Assembly (NCBI GenBank): GCA_030446775.1
Contig: JAUJMQ010000002.1
Location: forward strand, 1-64,000
DNA from: Egibacteraceae bacterium
GTDB taxonomy: Bacteria; Actinomycetota; Nitriliruptoria; Euzebyales; Egibacteraceae
DNA: 64,000 nucleotides
Direction: 5' to 3'
Below are positions 50,018-61,390 of this stretch, piece after piece. A program made the translations under genes and the position numbers. A model generated the notes under the pieces. It was not told the origin of the DNA and did no database searches. It saw only the letters and a program-made list of their open reading frames with translations. Numbering within the stretch: the stretch's first letter is position 1; each line of letters begins with the position of its first letter.

Positions 50018-51028
50018 CTAGCCGGCGAGGGCGGCGTCGTCGGCGGAGAAGTCGGGGTCGGGCTCGGCGGGCGAGTGGTCGAGGTGCCAACGGACGGACG
50101 CGGCCAGCGCCTGGACCGGGTCGGTGTCGCTCCAGCCGAGGACGGCACGGGCCTTGGCGGAGTCGACGAGGACGTGCTGGGGCTGGGAGGCGGTGATGCG
50201 CAGGTCGTCGGGCAGCGCCTCGTCCGGCACCCGTACGAGCTGGGCGTCCCAGCCGGCGGCGTCCAGGATCGCCCGCGCCCAGGCGCCGACGCTCCAGGTC
50301 CGCCGCTCACCGATGTTGAGCACCTCGGAATCGAGGTCGGGGTGCTCGGCGGCCAGGCGGACAGCCCGCGCGACGTCGTCGACCCACCCGCGCGTCCACA
50401 GGAACGTGCCCGCCCCGAACGGGATCCGGTCGCGCCCGGCGCGCACCCGGCGCAGCACGAAGTCCTCGCGGCGCTGGTCGTCGCGCGCCCCGTAGACCGC
50501 TGGCAGGCGCAGGACGGTGGCACCGGCGGGCAGGTAGACGTCCTCGACGTCGAGCTTCTCGTAGGTGTCCAGGTCGGCCTGAGCGTTGTCGAGCTGGGCG
50601 CCGCGGAACAGGTAGCGCTCCTCGCGTGCCGGCGAGGACTCGTCCAGGGGCACCGGATCGGTCTCGCGGCCTGCGCGCAGTGCCCCGAAGGCGCGGGAGG
50701 TGTCCATGCTCGACAGCACCACGGCGCGGCAGCCCCGCGGGAGCGCGGCGACCGTCGCCGTCGCGTCCGCCGTGGAGTACGCGCACGTGTCGACGAGGGA
50801 CTCGGCGGCGAAGTCGGCCAGCACGCCGGCGACCGCCTCGATGTCGTGGCGGTCGGCGTGGACATGGGCGACGTCGGGCAGGTCGCCGGGCTCGGTCTGC
50901 CCGCGGTGAACGACGAGCACCTCGTGACCGGTGTCGAGCAGCTCGGCGACGATCGCCACGCCGATGAACCGCGTCCCTCCCAGCACCACCACCCGCACGT
51001 CGGCTCCTTCCTCGGAATGGATGTGCAA
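50018..51028 (-). CDS. NAD-dependent epimerase/reductase family protein (start probably a few codons downstream)
   Basis: VRVVVLGGTRFIGVAIVAELLDTGHEVLVVHRG; PAVYGARD; WVDDVARAVRLAAEHP. Confidence 0.9.
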   Translation of the reverse strand: MHIHSEEGADVRVVVLGGTRFIGVAIVAELLDTGHEVLVVHRGQTEPGDLPDVAHVHADRHDIEAVAGVLADFAAESLVDTCAYSTADATATVAALPRGCRAVVLSSMDTSRAFGALRAGRETDPVPLDESSPAREERYLFRGAQLDNAQADLDTYEKLDVEDVYLPAGATVLRLPAVYGARDDQRREDFVLRRVRAGRDRIPFGAGTFLWTRGWVDDVARAVRLAAEHPDLDSEVLNIGERRTWSVGAWARAILDAAGWDAQLVRVPDEALPDDLRITASQPQHVLVDSAKARAVLGWSDTDPVQALAASVRWHLDHSPAEPDPDFSADDAALAG

Positions 51029-51148
51029 CTCTAGCGTTGCGCCAGGGTCGCGGCCGGCGGCGCATCGTGCCGCCGCCGCCGCCTGGGCACGAGGAACGCC
51101 CTGCGCCCCCCTGACTATGCTGACGCCCCCGGCAGGAAGGCATCACCC

Positions 51149-52149
51149 GTGAGCTCGTCGCGCCAGCCCCAGGCCCCGGACCGCAACCTCGCCCTCGAGC
51201 TCGTACGCGCGACCGAGGCGGCCGCGCTGGCCGCCGGCCGCTGGATGGGTCGCAACCGCAAGAACGACGGGGACGCGGCGGCCGTCGACGCCATGCGGCT
51301 GGTGCTCAACACCGTCGAGATGGACGGGGTCGTCGTCATCGGCGAGGGCGAGAAGGACGAGGCGCCCATGCTGTTCAACGGCGAGAAGATCGGCTCGGGC
51401 AACGCGCCCCAGGTCGACATCGCCGTCGACCCGATCGACGGCACCCGGCTGCTCGCCCAGGGGCGTCCGGGGTCCCTGGCGGTCATCGCCATCGCGCCCC
51501 GCGGGTCGATGTTCGACCCCGGCCCGATGGTGTACATGGACAAGTGGGTCGTGGGACCGGAGGCGGTCGGCGCGGTCGACATCGACGCGGGCGTCGCCGA
51601 CAACCTGTCGCGCATCGCCGAGGCGAAGGGCAAGAAGGTGCGTGACCTCGTGTGCGTCATGCTCGACCGCCCCCGGCACGCCGAGCTCATGGCCGAGGTC
51701 CGCCAGACCGGGGCGCGGCTGCGGCTGATCATGGACGGCGACGTCGCCGCGAGCCTGCTCGCGTTGCTGCCGGAGAAGCCCGTGGACGTGCTGCTGGGCA
51801 TCGGCGGCACGCCGGAGGGGTCATCACCGCGTGCGCCGCGCAGGCGCTCGGGGGTGAGATGCAGGGGCGGCTGTGGGCGCGCAGCGACGACGAGCGGGAC
51901 CGGGCGGAGCAGGCCGGCTACGACGTCGACGCGCCGCTGGGCACCGACCGGCTGGTGTCGAGCACCGACACGTTCTTCGTGTGCACCGGCATCACCAGCG
52001 GTGACCTCGTGGAGGGCGTGGAGTACCGCGCCGGCTCCGCGGTCACCGAGTCACTGGTGATGCGGGGCAAGAGCGGCACCGTCCGCTACATCAGGGCACG
52101 CCACAACCTCGACAAGGTCATGGAGTACAGCTCCATCGGCTTCGACTGA
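51149..52149 (+). CDS. glpX: Class II fructose-1,6-bisphosphatase; apparent frameshift at G-run 51817-51820
   Basis: LELVRATEAAALAAGRWMGRNRKNDGDAAAVDAMR, VVIGEGEKDEAPMLFNGE, VDPIDGTRLLAQG; C-terminal part in another frame: GVITACAAQALGGEMQGRLW. Confidence 0.94.
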
Positions 52150-52385
52150 GGTCACCGGCAGCGCCGAACCAACCGCCTGCGGCCCTCGGCACCTCGGCGG
52201 TCGGCCGTACCGTACCGCCGGCCGGGCTGCTCTCTTGCGAACGACCTTCCGAGGAGCGACACCTTGCGTTCACCCGCGGCCCGCCGGCGTGACACCGGCC
52301 CTGGCTACGGTTGCCGCGTCGACGTCTGTACCGCGAGCCGACACCGACCCGCCGTCCGGACGACCTGCCTGCAAGAGAGTAAACG

Positions 52386-53417
52386 ATGCGCACACGCAAG
52401 TCGCGCGGCCAGCTCGGGCTGTTGGCTGCTTTGGCGCTGCTGGGGGCCGCCTGCGGCGGCGATCCCGAGGCCGCCGCGCCGGAGGTCGGGGCCGACGCCG
52501 CGACCGACGGGGCGGCCGCCGAGCCGGTGGAGGATGGTGACGGCGAGGCGGTGTCCGGCGCCATCGACATCGACGGGTCGTCGACCGTCGGGCCGCTGAC
52601 CGACGCGGTCAGCGAGATCTACGCCGAGGAGCAGCCCGAGGTCACCGTCAACCTCGGCATCTCGGGCACCGGCGGGGGCTTCGAGCGCTTCTGCGCCGGG
52701 GAGACCGACATCTCCAACGCCTCCCGTGACATCGAGGAGGAGGAGGTCACCGCCTGCGAGGAGGGCGGCGTCGAGTACACCGAGGTCCGCGTCGGCACCG
52801 ACGCCCTCACCGTCGTCGGCCATCCGGGCATCGACTTCACGGACTGCCTGACGTTCGAGCAGCTGGCCACGATCTGGGGCGCGGACGAGCCGGCGACGAA
52901 CTGGAACGAGCTCAGCCCCGACTACCCCGACCGGTCGATGGAGGTGTTCGCTCCTGGCGTTGACTCGGGCACCTACGACTTCTTCACCGAGGAGGTCCTG
53001 GGCGACCCCGAGGAGGGTGCCGAACAGCCGCGGGCCGACTACAACGCCAGCGAGGACGACAACATCATCGCCCAGGGGGTCGCGACCACCGAAGGGGCGT
53101 GGGGCTACTTCGGCTTCGCCTACTTCCAGGAGAACCCCGAGGCGCTCAAGGCCTTCGCGGTCGACAACGGTGAGTCCGGCTGCGTCGAGCCGTCGCTGGA
53201 GACGGCCGAGGCCGGCGAGTACCCGCTCGCGCGACCGCTGTTCATCTACGTCAACAACGAGTCGCTCAGCGACCCCGCGGTCGCTGACTACGTCAGCTTC
53301 TACCTCGACAACGTCAACGACGTCATCACCGACGTCGGCTACATCCCGGCGCCCGAGGAGGCGCTGTCCGAGGCGCAGACCACCGTGGAGGAGGCCATCA
53401 GCTCCGCGGGGGGGTGA
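52386..53417 (+). CDS. pstS: Phosphate ABC transporter substrate-binding lipoprotein PstS
   Basis: Lipobox GAAC; IDGSSTVGPLTDAVSEIY, GISGTGGGFERFCAGETDISNASR, PGVDSGTYDFF. Confidence 0.96.
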   Translation: MRTRKSRGQLGLLAALALLGAACGGDPEAAAPEVGADAATDGAAAEPVEDGDGEAVSGAIDIDGSSTVGPLTDAVSEIYAEEQPEVTVNLGISGTGGGFERFCAGETDISNASRDIEEEEVTACEEGGVEYTEVRVGTDALTVVGHPGIDFTDCLTFEQLATIWGADEPATNWNELSPDYPDRSMEVFAPGVDSGTYDFFTEEVLGDPEEGAEQPRADYNASEDDNIIAQGVATTEGAWGYFGFAYFQENPEALKAFAVDNGESGCVEPSLETAEAGEYPLARPLFIYVNNESLSDPAVADYVSFYLDNVNDVITDVGYIPAPEEALSEAQTTVEEAISSAGG

Positions 53418-53489
53418 CCCGCACCAATCGAACACGGGGCCCTCCGGCTGAGTCTCGGAGTTCCCCGGATCCGACGTCAGGAGCCACAT

Positions 53490-54479
53490 GTGGACACACA
53501 GCCGCAGACCTCCGCCGCGGGCACTCCGGCCGTGGAGGTCGGCGCGGCGGAGCGCGGGAGCCGCTCGCGGATGGACCTCGGCGGCCGCTCACGTCCCGGC
53601 GAGCGCACCATCCTCGCGGTCCTGGCGCTGTGCGGGGCGTTGTCGATCTTCACCACGGTCGGAATCATCGTCGTGCTCATCGGTGAGGCGAGCGCGTTCT
53701 TCCGCCACGTCCCCTTGCGCGACTTCCTGACCGGGACGGAGTGGACGCCGCAGGCGGGCCTGGAACGCGGCAGCTTCGGGGTGCTGCCCCTGCTCAACGG
53801 CACCCTGCTCGTCACGGCCATCGCGCTGCTCGTCGCCGTCCCCCTCGGGCTCGGCGCGGCGATGTACCTGTCGGAGTACGCGCCCGAGCGCGTGCGCAAG
53901 CTCCTCAAGCCCTCGCTCGAAGTCCTCGCCGGCGTGCCGACGATCGTGCTCGGCGTGTTCGCCCTCAACATCGTCACGCCCGCTCTGCGCGGCGTGCTCG
54001 GAGCGGCGGGGATCGAGGTCGACTTCTTCAACGCCCTCAGCGCCGGCCTCGTCATGGGCGTGATGATCATCCCGACCGTCGCGTCGCTGTCAGAGGACGC
54101 GATGTCGGCGGTGCCGCGGGGGTTGCGTGAGAGCGGCTACGGCCTCGGCGCGACGAAGCGTCAGGTCGCCGTGCGGGTCGTGCTGCCCGCAGCGCTGTCC
54201 GGGGTCGTCGCGGCGATCATCCTGGGTCTGGGCCGCGCGATCGGCGAGACGATGATCGTCGCGGTCGCCGCCGGCAACCTGCCGACCATCACGTTCGACC
54301 CGACGAACCAGGTCCAGACCATGACCGCCTACATCGTGCAGACCGTCGGCGGCGAGGCGCCACGCGGCACGGTGAAGTACCAGTCGATCTTCGCCATCGG
54401 GTCGCTGCTGTTCGCGATCACCTTCCTGCTCAACGTCGCCGCGCAGCGCTTCGTCCGGCGCTTCCGCGAGGTGTACTGA
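53490..54479 (+). CDS. pstC: Phosphate ABC transporter permease PstC
   Basis: VPTIVLGVFALNIVTPALR; LGATKRQVAVRVVLPAALSGVVAAIILGLGRAIGETMIVAVAAG. Confidence 0.96.
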   Translation: MDTQPQTSAAGTPAVEVGAAERGSRSRMDLGGRSRPGERTILAVLALCGALSIFTTVGIIVVLIGEASAFFRHVPLRDFLTGTEWTPQAGLERGSFGVLPLLNGTLLVTAIALLVAVPLGLGAAMYLSEYAPERVRKLLKPSLEVLAGVPTIVLGVFALNIVTPALRGVLGAAGIEVDFFNALSAGLVMGVMIIPTVASLSEDAMSAVPRGLRESGYGLGATKRQVAVRVVLPAALSGVVAAIILGLGRAIGETMIVAVAAGNLPTITFDPTNQVQTMTAYIVQTVGGEAPRGTVKYQSIFAIGSLLFAITFLLNVAAQRFVRRFREVY

Positions 54480-55387
54480 TGGGGGTCGCAACGCCGGAGC
54501 GCACCGTGCGTAAGGCGCTGGGCGAGCTGCAGCGACCCGCCGAGCGCAAGACCAAGGAGCGGGTCTTCCGCTTCCTGCTGTTCGCCGCGACCGTCGTCGG
54601 GGTCGTCGTGCTGGGCGTCCTCATCGTCAGCGTCGCCATCGACGGCGTCCCGCGCATCAACTCGACGTTCTTCACGAACTACTACAGCCGCTTCCCTGAG
54701 AGGACCGGCATCCGGTCCGGGCTGACGGGGACGCTGTCGCTGATGGTGCTCACCGCCTCGTTCTCGTTCCCGATCGGGGTGGGCGCGGCGATCTACCTGG
54801 AGGAGTTCGCTCCGAAGAACCGTCTGACCGACCTGCTGGAGGCGAACGTCTCCAACCTCGCCGGCGTGCCGTCGGTCGTGTACGGGCTGCTCGGCGCGGC
54901 GGTGTTCGTCTACCTGCTCGACTTCGGGCGAAGCTTGCTGGCAGCTTCGCTGGCGCTTTCGCTGCTGATCCTGCCGGTCATCATCGTCGCCGGACGTGAG
55001 TCGATCCGCGCCGTGCCGCAAGCGATCCGCCAGGGTGGTCTGGCCCTGGGCGGGACACCGTGGCAGGTTGCGTCGCGGCAGGTGCTGCCCGCCGCGATGC
55101 CCGGTATCCTCACCGGCACCATCCTGGCGCTGTCGCGGGCGATCGGTGAGACCGCCCCCATCCTCGTGGTGGGTGCGGCGTTCACGCGGCGCGCCGACAA
55201 CGTACCGTGGGAGCCGCTGGACTCCTTCACGGCCCTGCCGATCCAGATCTTCCAGTTCGTCAGCAACTTCCAGGAGGAGTTCCGTGTCGACGCCGCCTCG
55301 GCCGGGATCGTCGTCCTCCTCGTGGTGCTGTTGCTCATGAACTCCGCGGCGATCCTGCTGCGCAACCGGTACTCCAGGAGATGGTGA
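54479..55387 (+). CDS. pstA: Phosphate ABC transporter permease PstA
   Basis: [64 protein letters not shown]. Confidence 0.96.
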   Translation: MGVATPERTVRKALGELQRPAERKTKERVFRFLLFAATVVGVVVLGVLIVSVAIDGVPRINSTFFTNYYSRFPERTGIRSGLTGTLSLMVLTASFSFPIGVGAAIYLEEFAPKNRLTDLLEANVSNLAGVPSVVYGLLGAAVFVYLLDFGRSLLAASLALSLLILPVIIVAGRESIRAVPQAIRQGGLALGGTPWQVASRQVLPAAMPGILTGTILALSRAIGETAPILVVGAAFTRRADNVPWEPLDSFTALPIQIFQFVSNFQEEFRVDAASAGIVVLLVVLLLMNSAAILLRNRYSRRW

Positions 55388-56268
55388 TGGACAGAGCTCG
55401 GACCGCAGCCGCGCCGGCCGAGGCGCCCGCGGCTCACCGCACGGGCGTCGCCGTGGAGCACGCCGAGCAGCGCCCCCCGTCCGACGGCGAGGCGGTGTTC
55501 GCCGTGCGCGACCTGACCGTGTCCTACGGCTCCAACCCCGCCATCGTCGATGTGACCATGGAGATCCGCCGCGGCGAGATCACCGCGCTCATCGGCCCCT
55601 CCGGCTGCGGCAAGTCGACGTTCATCCGCTGCTTCAACCGGATGAACGACCTCATCCCCACCGCGCGCGTCCGCGGCGAGATCACCTACCACGGCGTGGA
55701 CCTGTACGGCAAGGGCGTCGACCCGGTCGAGGTGCGCCGGCGCGTCGGGATGGTGTTCCAGAAGCCCAACCCGTTCCCGAAGTCGATCGCGGACAACATC
55801 ACCTTCGGGCCCAAGGTCACGGGCATGAAGTTCGACCCCGACGAGATCGTGGAGCGCAGCCTCAAGCGCGCCGCGCTGTGGGACGAGGTGCGCAACAAGC
55901 TCGACGACAGCGCGTACAGCCTGTCGGGAGGCCAGCAGCAGCGGCTGTGCATCGCCAGGGCGATCGCGGTGGACCCGGACGTCATCTTGATGGACGAGCC
56001 CTGCTCGGCGCTGGACCCGATCGCCACGGGGCGCATCGAGGACCTCATGCGCGAGCTGCAGGAGCGCTACACGATCATCATCGTGACCCACAACATGCAG
56101 CAGGCGGCCCGGGTGTCGGACCGCACCGCCTTCTTCACCGCCGAGGTGGAGTCCGAGGAGAACGACCACCGCTTCGGCCGGCTCGTCGAGTACGACCTGA
56201 CCGAGAACATCTTCAAGAACCCCCAGGACTCCCGCACCGAGGACTACGTCACCGGCCGCTTCGGCTGA
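55387..56268 (+). CDS. pstB: Phosphate ABC transporter ATPase PstB
   Basis: [90 protein letters not shown] overlap with pstA. Confidence 0.97.
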   Translation: MDRARTAAAPAEAPAAHRTGVAVEHAEQRPPSDGEAVFAVRDLTVSYGSNPAIVDVTMEIRRGEITALIGPSGCGKSTFIRCFNRMNDLIPTARVRGEITYHGVDLYGKGVDPVEVRRRVGMVFQKPNPFPKSIADNITFGPKVTGMKFDPDEIVERSLKRAALWDEVRNKLDDSAYSLSGGQQQRLCIARAIAVDPDVILMDEPCSALDPIATGRIEDLMRELQERYTIIIVTHNMQQAARVSDRTAFFTAEVESEENDHRFGRLVEYDLTENIFKNPQDSRTEDYVTGRFG

Positions 56269-56291
56269 GCCGGCGGGACTATCCTCCCGGC

Positions 56292-57479
56292 ATGTCCGTT
56301 GTCGAGTCGCCGGCCCCCACCGCCGCGGCGCTGACCGACGCCGAGGTCGCCGCCTGGCGTCGGCGGTTCCCCACGACGGCGCGGTGCACGTATCTGATCA
56401 ACAACTCGCTGGGCGCGATGCCGGCGACGGTCCCCCACTCGCTGGCGGTCTTTGCGCGGCTGTGGGAGACCAAGGGCGTCGAGGCCTGGCACGACGACTG
56501 GCTGCCTGAGGTCCGCGCCGTCGCGGAGCTGCTCGAAGGGCTGCTCGGTGCCCCCGCCGGCAGCGTCGTCGTCCACCAGAACGTCGCGACGCTGGCGTCG
56601 ATGGTGCTGTCGACCCTTGACGTCGACCGCGCCCGGGACCGGGGCCGCGACACCGTCGTCATGCTCGACAGCGAGTGGCCGTCGCACGGCTACCTGCTGG
56701 AGGGCTACCGCTCCCGCGGCGTGCGGGTCGAGATCGTGCCGACCGACGGCGTGCACGTCGACACCGGGCGCCTGCTGGCAGCCATCGACGAGCGGACGCT
56801 GTTCGTCCCCGTCAGCCACGTGCTGTTCCGCAGCTCGTTCATCAACGACGTGGCCGCCGTCTGCGCCCGCGCCCGCGAGGTCGGCGCCGTGACGATGGTC
56901 GACGGCTACCACGCCGTCGGCCACATGCCCGTCGACGTCACGGCGATCGGCTGTGACTTCTACGTGGGCGGCAGCGTGAAGTGGCTGTGCGGCGGGCCCG
57001 GCGTGGGCTACCTGTTCACCTGTCCGGAGCGGCGCGACGACCTCGCGCCGCGCGAGGTCGGCTGGCTCGGCCACGCGCGGCCCTTCGGCTTCGAGCCGCA
57101 GTGGGAGCCCGCCGAGGGCGCGATGGGCTGGCTCGGGGGAACCCCCGCGATGCCGGCGCTGTACTCGGCCCGCGAGGGCTACAAGGCGATCACCGAGGTC
57201 TCGCCGGCCCGGGTGCGGGCGACCTCACGCCGGCTGACGGCGCGCCTGGTCTCCGGTGCGCTCGAGCGCGGCATCGAGGTTCGCAGCCCGGTCGACGGCG
57301 ACCGCCGGGCGGGCTCGGTGACGCTGTTCCTGGGCGACGACACCGAGGCAGCCAGCCGGCGGCTGATCGACGCGGGGATCATCGTGGACTACCGCCCGCG
57401 CGCCGGCATCCGCGTCGGCGCGCACTTCTTCAACACCCTCGACGAGTGCGACGCCCTGCTGGACGCCGTCAGCTTCTGA
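56292..57479 (+). CDS. Class V aminotransferase, kynureninase-like
   Basis: TYLINNSLGAMPATV; VHQNVATLASMVLSTL; MVDGYHAVGHMPVDVTAIGCDFYVGGSVKWLCGGPGVGYLF. Confidence 0.82.
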   Translation: MSVVESPAPTAAALTDAEVAAWRRRFPTTARCTYLINNSLGAMPATVPHSLAVFARLWETKGVEAWHDDWLPEVRAVAELLEGLLGAPAGSVVVHQNVATLASMVLSTLDVDRARDRGRDTVVMLDSEWPSHGYLLEGYRSRGVRVEIVPTDGVHVDTGRLLAAIDERTLFVPVSHVLFRSSFINDVAAVCARAREVGAVTMVDGYHAVGHMPVDVTAIGCDFYVGGSVKWLCGGPGVGYLFTCPERRDDLAPREVGWLGHARPFGFEPQWEPAEGAMGWLGGTPAMPALYSAREGYKAITEVSPARVRATSRRLTARLVSGALERGIEVRSPVDGDRRAGSVTLFLGDDTEAASRRLIDAGIIVDYRPRAGIRVGAHFFNTLDECDALLDAVSF

Positions 57480-58155
57480 CCGTCGGCGAGTTCGACGCGA
57501 GCTCGATGCGCCGGCCCGTCACCGCGAAGTGGACCTGCTCGCCGATGTCGACGGCGTGGTCGCCGAGGCGTTCGAGGTAGCGCGCGACCAGCACCATCCG
57601 CATCGCCCAGTCGAGCCGCTCCTCGTCGGTCGCCGCCAGCCGCACGAGCCGGGCGAACAGGCCCTTGTTGAGCTGGTCGAGCGGCTCGTCGAGCTGCGGC
57701 AGGCTGAACACGAGCTCGAGGTCACGGCGCGAGAAGGCGTCCAGGGAGCGGGCGATCACCCGGCGGGCGTGCCCGCCCATCTCCTGCAGCTGCGCCGTGA
57801 GCTCGGGGTCGTCGGTGAACTCCTCGACGAGCAGCACGAACTTGGCGATGTTGACGCACAGGTCGCCCATGCGCTCCAGGTGGACGTTCATGTGCAGGAA
57901 CGCCGCCAGCAGGCGCAGCTCGCTGGCGACCGGGCTCTGCAGCGCGATGGTGGTGAGCACACCCTCCTCACAGGCGTTGTAGAGGGCGTCGAGGCGGTCG
58001 TCGGAGCGGATGACCTCGTGGGCCGCCGAGACGTCGCGGCGGACGAGCGCCTCCATGGACGCCGACAGCATGTCGAGCACCCGCGTGCCCATCGTCAGCA
58101 GGTCGTCCTCGAGCTCGGCGAGACGGTCACGGTACTCGCGGCGAAGCTTGGGCAT
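57469..58155 (-). CDS. phoU: Phosphate signalling complex protein PhoU (copy 2)
   Basis: LQSPVASELRLLAAFLHMNVHLERMGDLCVNIAK; VARYLERLGDHAVDIGEQVHFAVTGR. Confidence 0.95.
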   Translation of the reverse strand: MPKLRREYRDRLAELEDDLLTMGTRVLDMLSASMEALVRRDVSAAHEVIRSDDRLDALYNACEEGVLTTIALQSPVASELRLLAAFLHMNVHLERMGDLCVNIAKFVLLVEEFTDDPELTAQLQEMGGHARRVIARSLDAFSRRDLELVFSLPQLDEPLDQLNKGLFARLVRLAATDEERLDWAMRMVLVARYLERLGDHAVDIGEQVHFAVTGRRIELASNSPTVRS

Positions 58156-58223
58156 TCGAGCGCTGCCTGTTCGGTGGGGAAGGTGGAGTCCGATCCTACG
58201 AGCCGCCTCCCTACACTTGCGTC

Positions 58224-58910
58224 ATGCCCAAGATCCTGGTGGTGGAGGACGAGCCTGCGCTCGTCGACGCGCTCGAGTACGGCCTGTCCGCCGAAGGTTT
58301 CGAGGTCACGACGTCCACCGATGGCGGCGAGTCGCTGCGGCTGTTCGAACGGGAGCGACCCGACCTCGTGCTGCTCGACCTCATGCTGCCCGGCATGTCC
58401 GGGACCGAGGTCTGCAAGCGGATCCGCGCCAGCAGCCCCACGCCGATCATCATGCTCACGGCCAAGGACTCCGAGATCGACAAGGTCGTGGGGCTGGAGC
58501 TCGGCGCCGACGACTACGTCACCAAGCCGTTCTCCATGCGCGAGCTCGCCGCCCGCGTCCGCGCCGTCCTGCGACGCGGCGGCGAGTCGGACCTGCCCGA
58601 CACCGGCGCACCGCTGGAGATGCTGGGCGTGCGCATGGATTCCGAGCGCTACGAGGTGACCGCGCGCGGGCAGGCCGTCGAGCTGCCGCCCAAGGAGTTC
58701 GCGCTGCTCGAGCTGCTGCTGCGCAACGCGGGACGCGTCCTGACCCGCGACGTGATCATCGACCGGGTCTGGGGCGGCGACTACGTCGGCGACACCAAGA
58801 CCCTCGACGTCCACATCAAGCGGCTGCGCAGCCGCATCGAGCCCGACCCGCACGACCCGCGCCTGATCCTCACCGTCCGCGGGGTGGGCTACAAGTTCGC
58901 CGACTCATGA
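58224..58910 (+). CDS. OmpR/PhoP-family response regulator (RegX3/PhoP-like)
   Basis: KILVVEDEPALVDALEYGLSAEGFEV, VLLDLMLPGMSGTEVCKRIR; wHTH PPKEFALLELLLRNAGRVLTRDVIIDRVWG. Confidence 0.95.
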   Translation: MPKILVVEDEPALVDALEYGLSAEGFEVTTSTDGGESLRLFERERPDLVLLDLMLPGMSGTEVCKRIRASSPTPIIMLTAKDSEIDKVVGLELGADDYVTKPFSMRELAARVRAVLRRGGESDLPDTGAPLEMLGVRMDSERYEVTARGQAVELPPKEFALLELLLRNAGRVLTRDVIIDRVWGGDYVGDTKTLDVHIKRLRSRIEPDPHDPRLILTVRGVGYKFADS

Positions 58911-58968
58911 CCGCGGCCGGCTTGCCGCGGCGCGCAGCGCGCCGTGGCCGGAGGCGGCCGGCGCAGCC

Positions 58969-60271
58969 GTGCGCGCCCGGCTAGCGCTCGTCGTCGCGGC
59001 CGCGGTCGCCGCCGCGATGCTCGGTGGGTCCGCCACCCGCCCCGTCGCGCTGGCCGGCGGGCTCGTGTTGGGCACGGTCGCGGCGCTCGTCGTGGCCGCC
59101 GGGCTGCGGCGGCGCACCGAGCGCGTCGCCGCGGCGCTGCAGCGCCTCACCGGCGGCGCCACGGCCGGGCCGGGCGCCGACGGCCTGCCGCCGCGGCTGG
59201 ACGCGGCGCTGCGCGCGGCGGGCGCGGCACTGGACGAGCGCCGCCGCCGCCTCGCCGAGGAGCGCGACCGCGCCGAGCGCCTGCTGGAGAGCCTTCCGAC
59301 CGCCATCCTGCTGTTCGGGGAGGCCGGCATGTCCTATGCCAACCCGCCCGCGCGGCGGTTGTTCGGCGTCTCGCGCAGCGAGTCGCGCACACCGCTGCAG
59401 GTCCTGGGGGTGCAGGGCCTCGCCGGTGCGGTCGTCGAGGCGCGCGAGACCGGCCACTCCGTGGACGTGGAGGTCACCCGCGACGAGCGCGAGCTCGTCG
59501 GCCGGGCGTCGCGCACCGACCCCGACACGGTCGCGCTGGTCGTGTCCGACCTCACCGAGTCCCGCCGCCTGGAGGCCGTCCGCCGCGACTTCGTCACGAA
59601 CGCCTCCCATGAGCTCAAGACGCCGGTCGCCGGCATGCAGGCGCTCGCGGACTCGCTCGTGCTCGCCGTGGACCGCGACCCCGACCGCGCCCGCACGATG
59701 CTGCGCCGGTTGCAGCACGAGGCCGTGCGACTCGCCCAGCTCGTGCGCGACCTGCTGGACCTCGCGCGGCTGGAGGAGTCCGCCGCGGAGTCGGGGCGCC
59801 GGCGCGTCGACCTCGCCGAGGTCGCTCGCAACCAGGTCCAGGCGCTGTCCGGGCTCGCCGAGGAACGCGGCGTCACCCTGCGCGTCACAGGCGCGACGTC
59901 GGCACCGCTGGTCGCGCTGCCCGGAGACGTCCGCCTCATCGTGGCGAACCTCGTGGAGAACGCGGTGCGCTACAACCGTCCCGGAGGCACGGTCACCGTC
60001 ACGGTGCGCCGGCAGCCGGCGCACGTCGTGCTCGAAGTCATCGACGACGGCATCGGCATCCCGGAGGCGGACCGGGACCGCGTGTTCGAGCGGTTCTACC
60101 GGGTCGACAAGGGCCGCAGCCGCGCCGCCGGCGGCACCGGCCTGGGCCTGTCGATCGTGCGCCACGCCACCGCCCGCCACGGCGGTGACGTCACGATGCG
60201 CAGCATCCTCGGCGAGCTCGACGTTCCGCGTCGTGCTCCCCGTGGAAGGATCGCCGCCGAGCCGGCGGTGA
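58969..60271 (+). CDS. PhoR/SenX3-like sensor histidine kinase; apparent frameshift near 60213
   Basis: PAS; RRDFVTNASHELKTPVAGMQALADSL; VANLVENAVRYNRPGG; GTGLGLSIVRHATARHGGDV; C-terminus STFRVVLPVEG lies in another frame. Confidence 0.93.
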
Positions 60272-60282
60272 ACAGGGAGGCC

Positions 60283-61390
60283 ATGGCAGCGGGGAACGGC
60301 TCCGGACACGGGCACGGCTCCGGGCACGGGCACGATCACCGGCATCGATCCGGACCTGCTGGGCCACCGCCGCGCCGTGCGGGCGATCTGGGTGTCGGTG
60401 GCCGGGCTCGGCGCGACGGCGGTGTTCCAGCTGGTCATCGTCTCGCTCAGCGGGTCGGTCGGGCTGTTCGCCGACGCGCTGCACAACCTCGGTGACGTGG
60501 CGGGCACGTTCTCGCTGCTGCTGGCCTTCTCGCTGTCGCGGCGCGCGGCCAGCGACACCTATCCCTACGGCTGGCGCCGCGCGGAGGACCTCGCCGGCCT
60601 GCTCATCGTGCTGGCGATCGCCGTCTCGGCCGGTCTGGCCGGGTGGGACTCGATCCGGGCGCTGGCGGGGGAGCGCCACGAGATCACCGCCGTGCCGCTG
60701 GCCTTCGCCGCGGCGGTCGCGGGGATCGTCGGCAACGAGGCGGTCGCGCGCTACAAGATCCGCGTCGGCCGCGAGATCGACTCGGCGTCGCTGGTCGCCG
60801 ACGGTCAGCATGCGCGTACCGACGGGCTGGCCTCCGCCGCCGCCGCCGCCGGCATCGCCGGTGCCGCGCTGGGCTTGCCGGTGGCCGACCCGATCGCCGG
60901 TCTGGTGATCACCGCGGGGATCGTCTGGATCCTGTTCGACGTCGGGCGCGACGTCCTGCGCCGCAACATGGACGCCGTGGAACCCGGCCTCGTGCCGCGC
61001 ATCCGGACCGCCGCCGGGCAGGTTGACGGCATCCTCGGCGTCCACGACGTGCGCGCTCGCTACCTGGGACGGACCCTGGCGGTGCAGCTCCACGCCGACG
61101 CCGACGCGGCTCTGACGCTGGGAGGGCGCACGCCCTCGCCGAGGAGGTGCGCCACCGGGTCGTGCACGAGATCCCCAGGGTCGCCGCCGTCGACGTCCAT
61201 CTCGACCCGGCGGGCGACGACGCCGCCCACGCAACGACCGCCCACCACTTCGCCGGCGACGACGCGGCCCTGGTCGCCTCGCTCTCCGCCGGCGGGGCGG
61301 GCCAACCCCACGTCCATGGCGGACACGGCGGACGCGGCGGCCGCGGCGGCCATGATCGACGTGATCGACATGATGGACATGGCTGACCCG
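60283..61390 (+). CDS. Cation diffusion facilitator family transporter; frameshifts near the N-terminus and near 61120
   Basis: His-rich leader SGHGHGSGHGHDHRH; GSVGLFADALHNLGDVAGTFSLLLAFSLS; TYPYGWRRAEDLAGL; DSASLVADGQHARTDGLAS. Confidence 0.88.
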
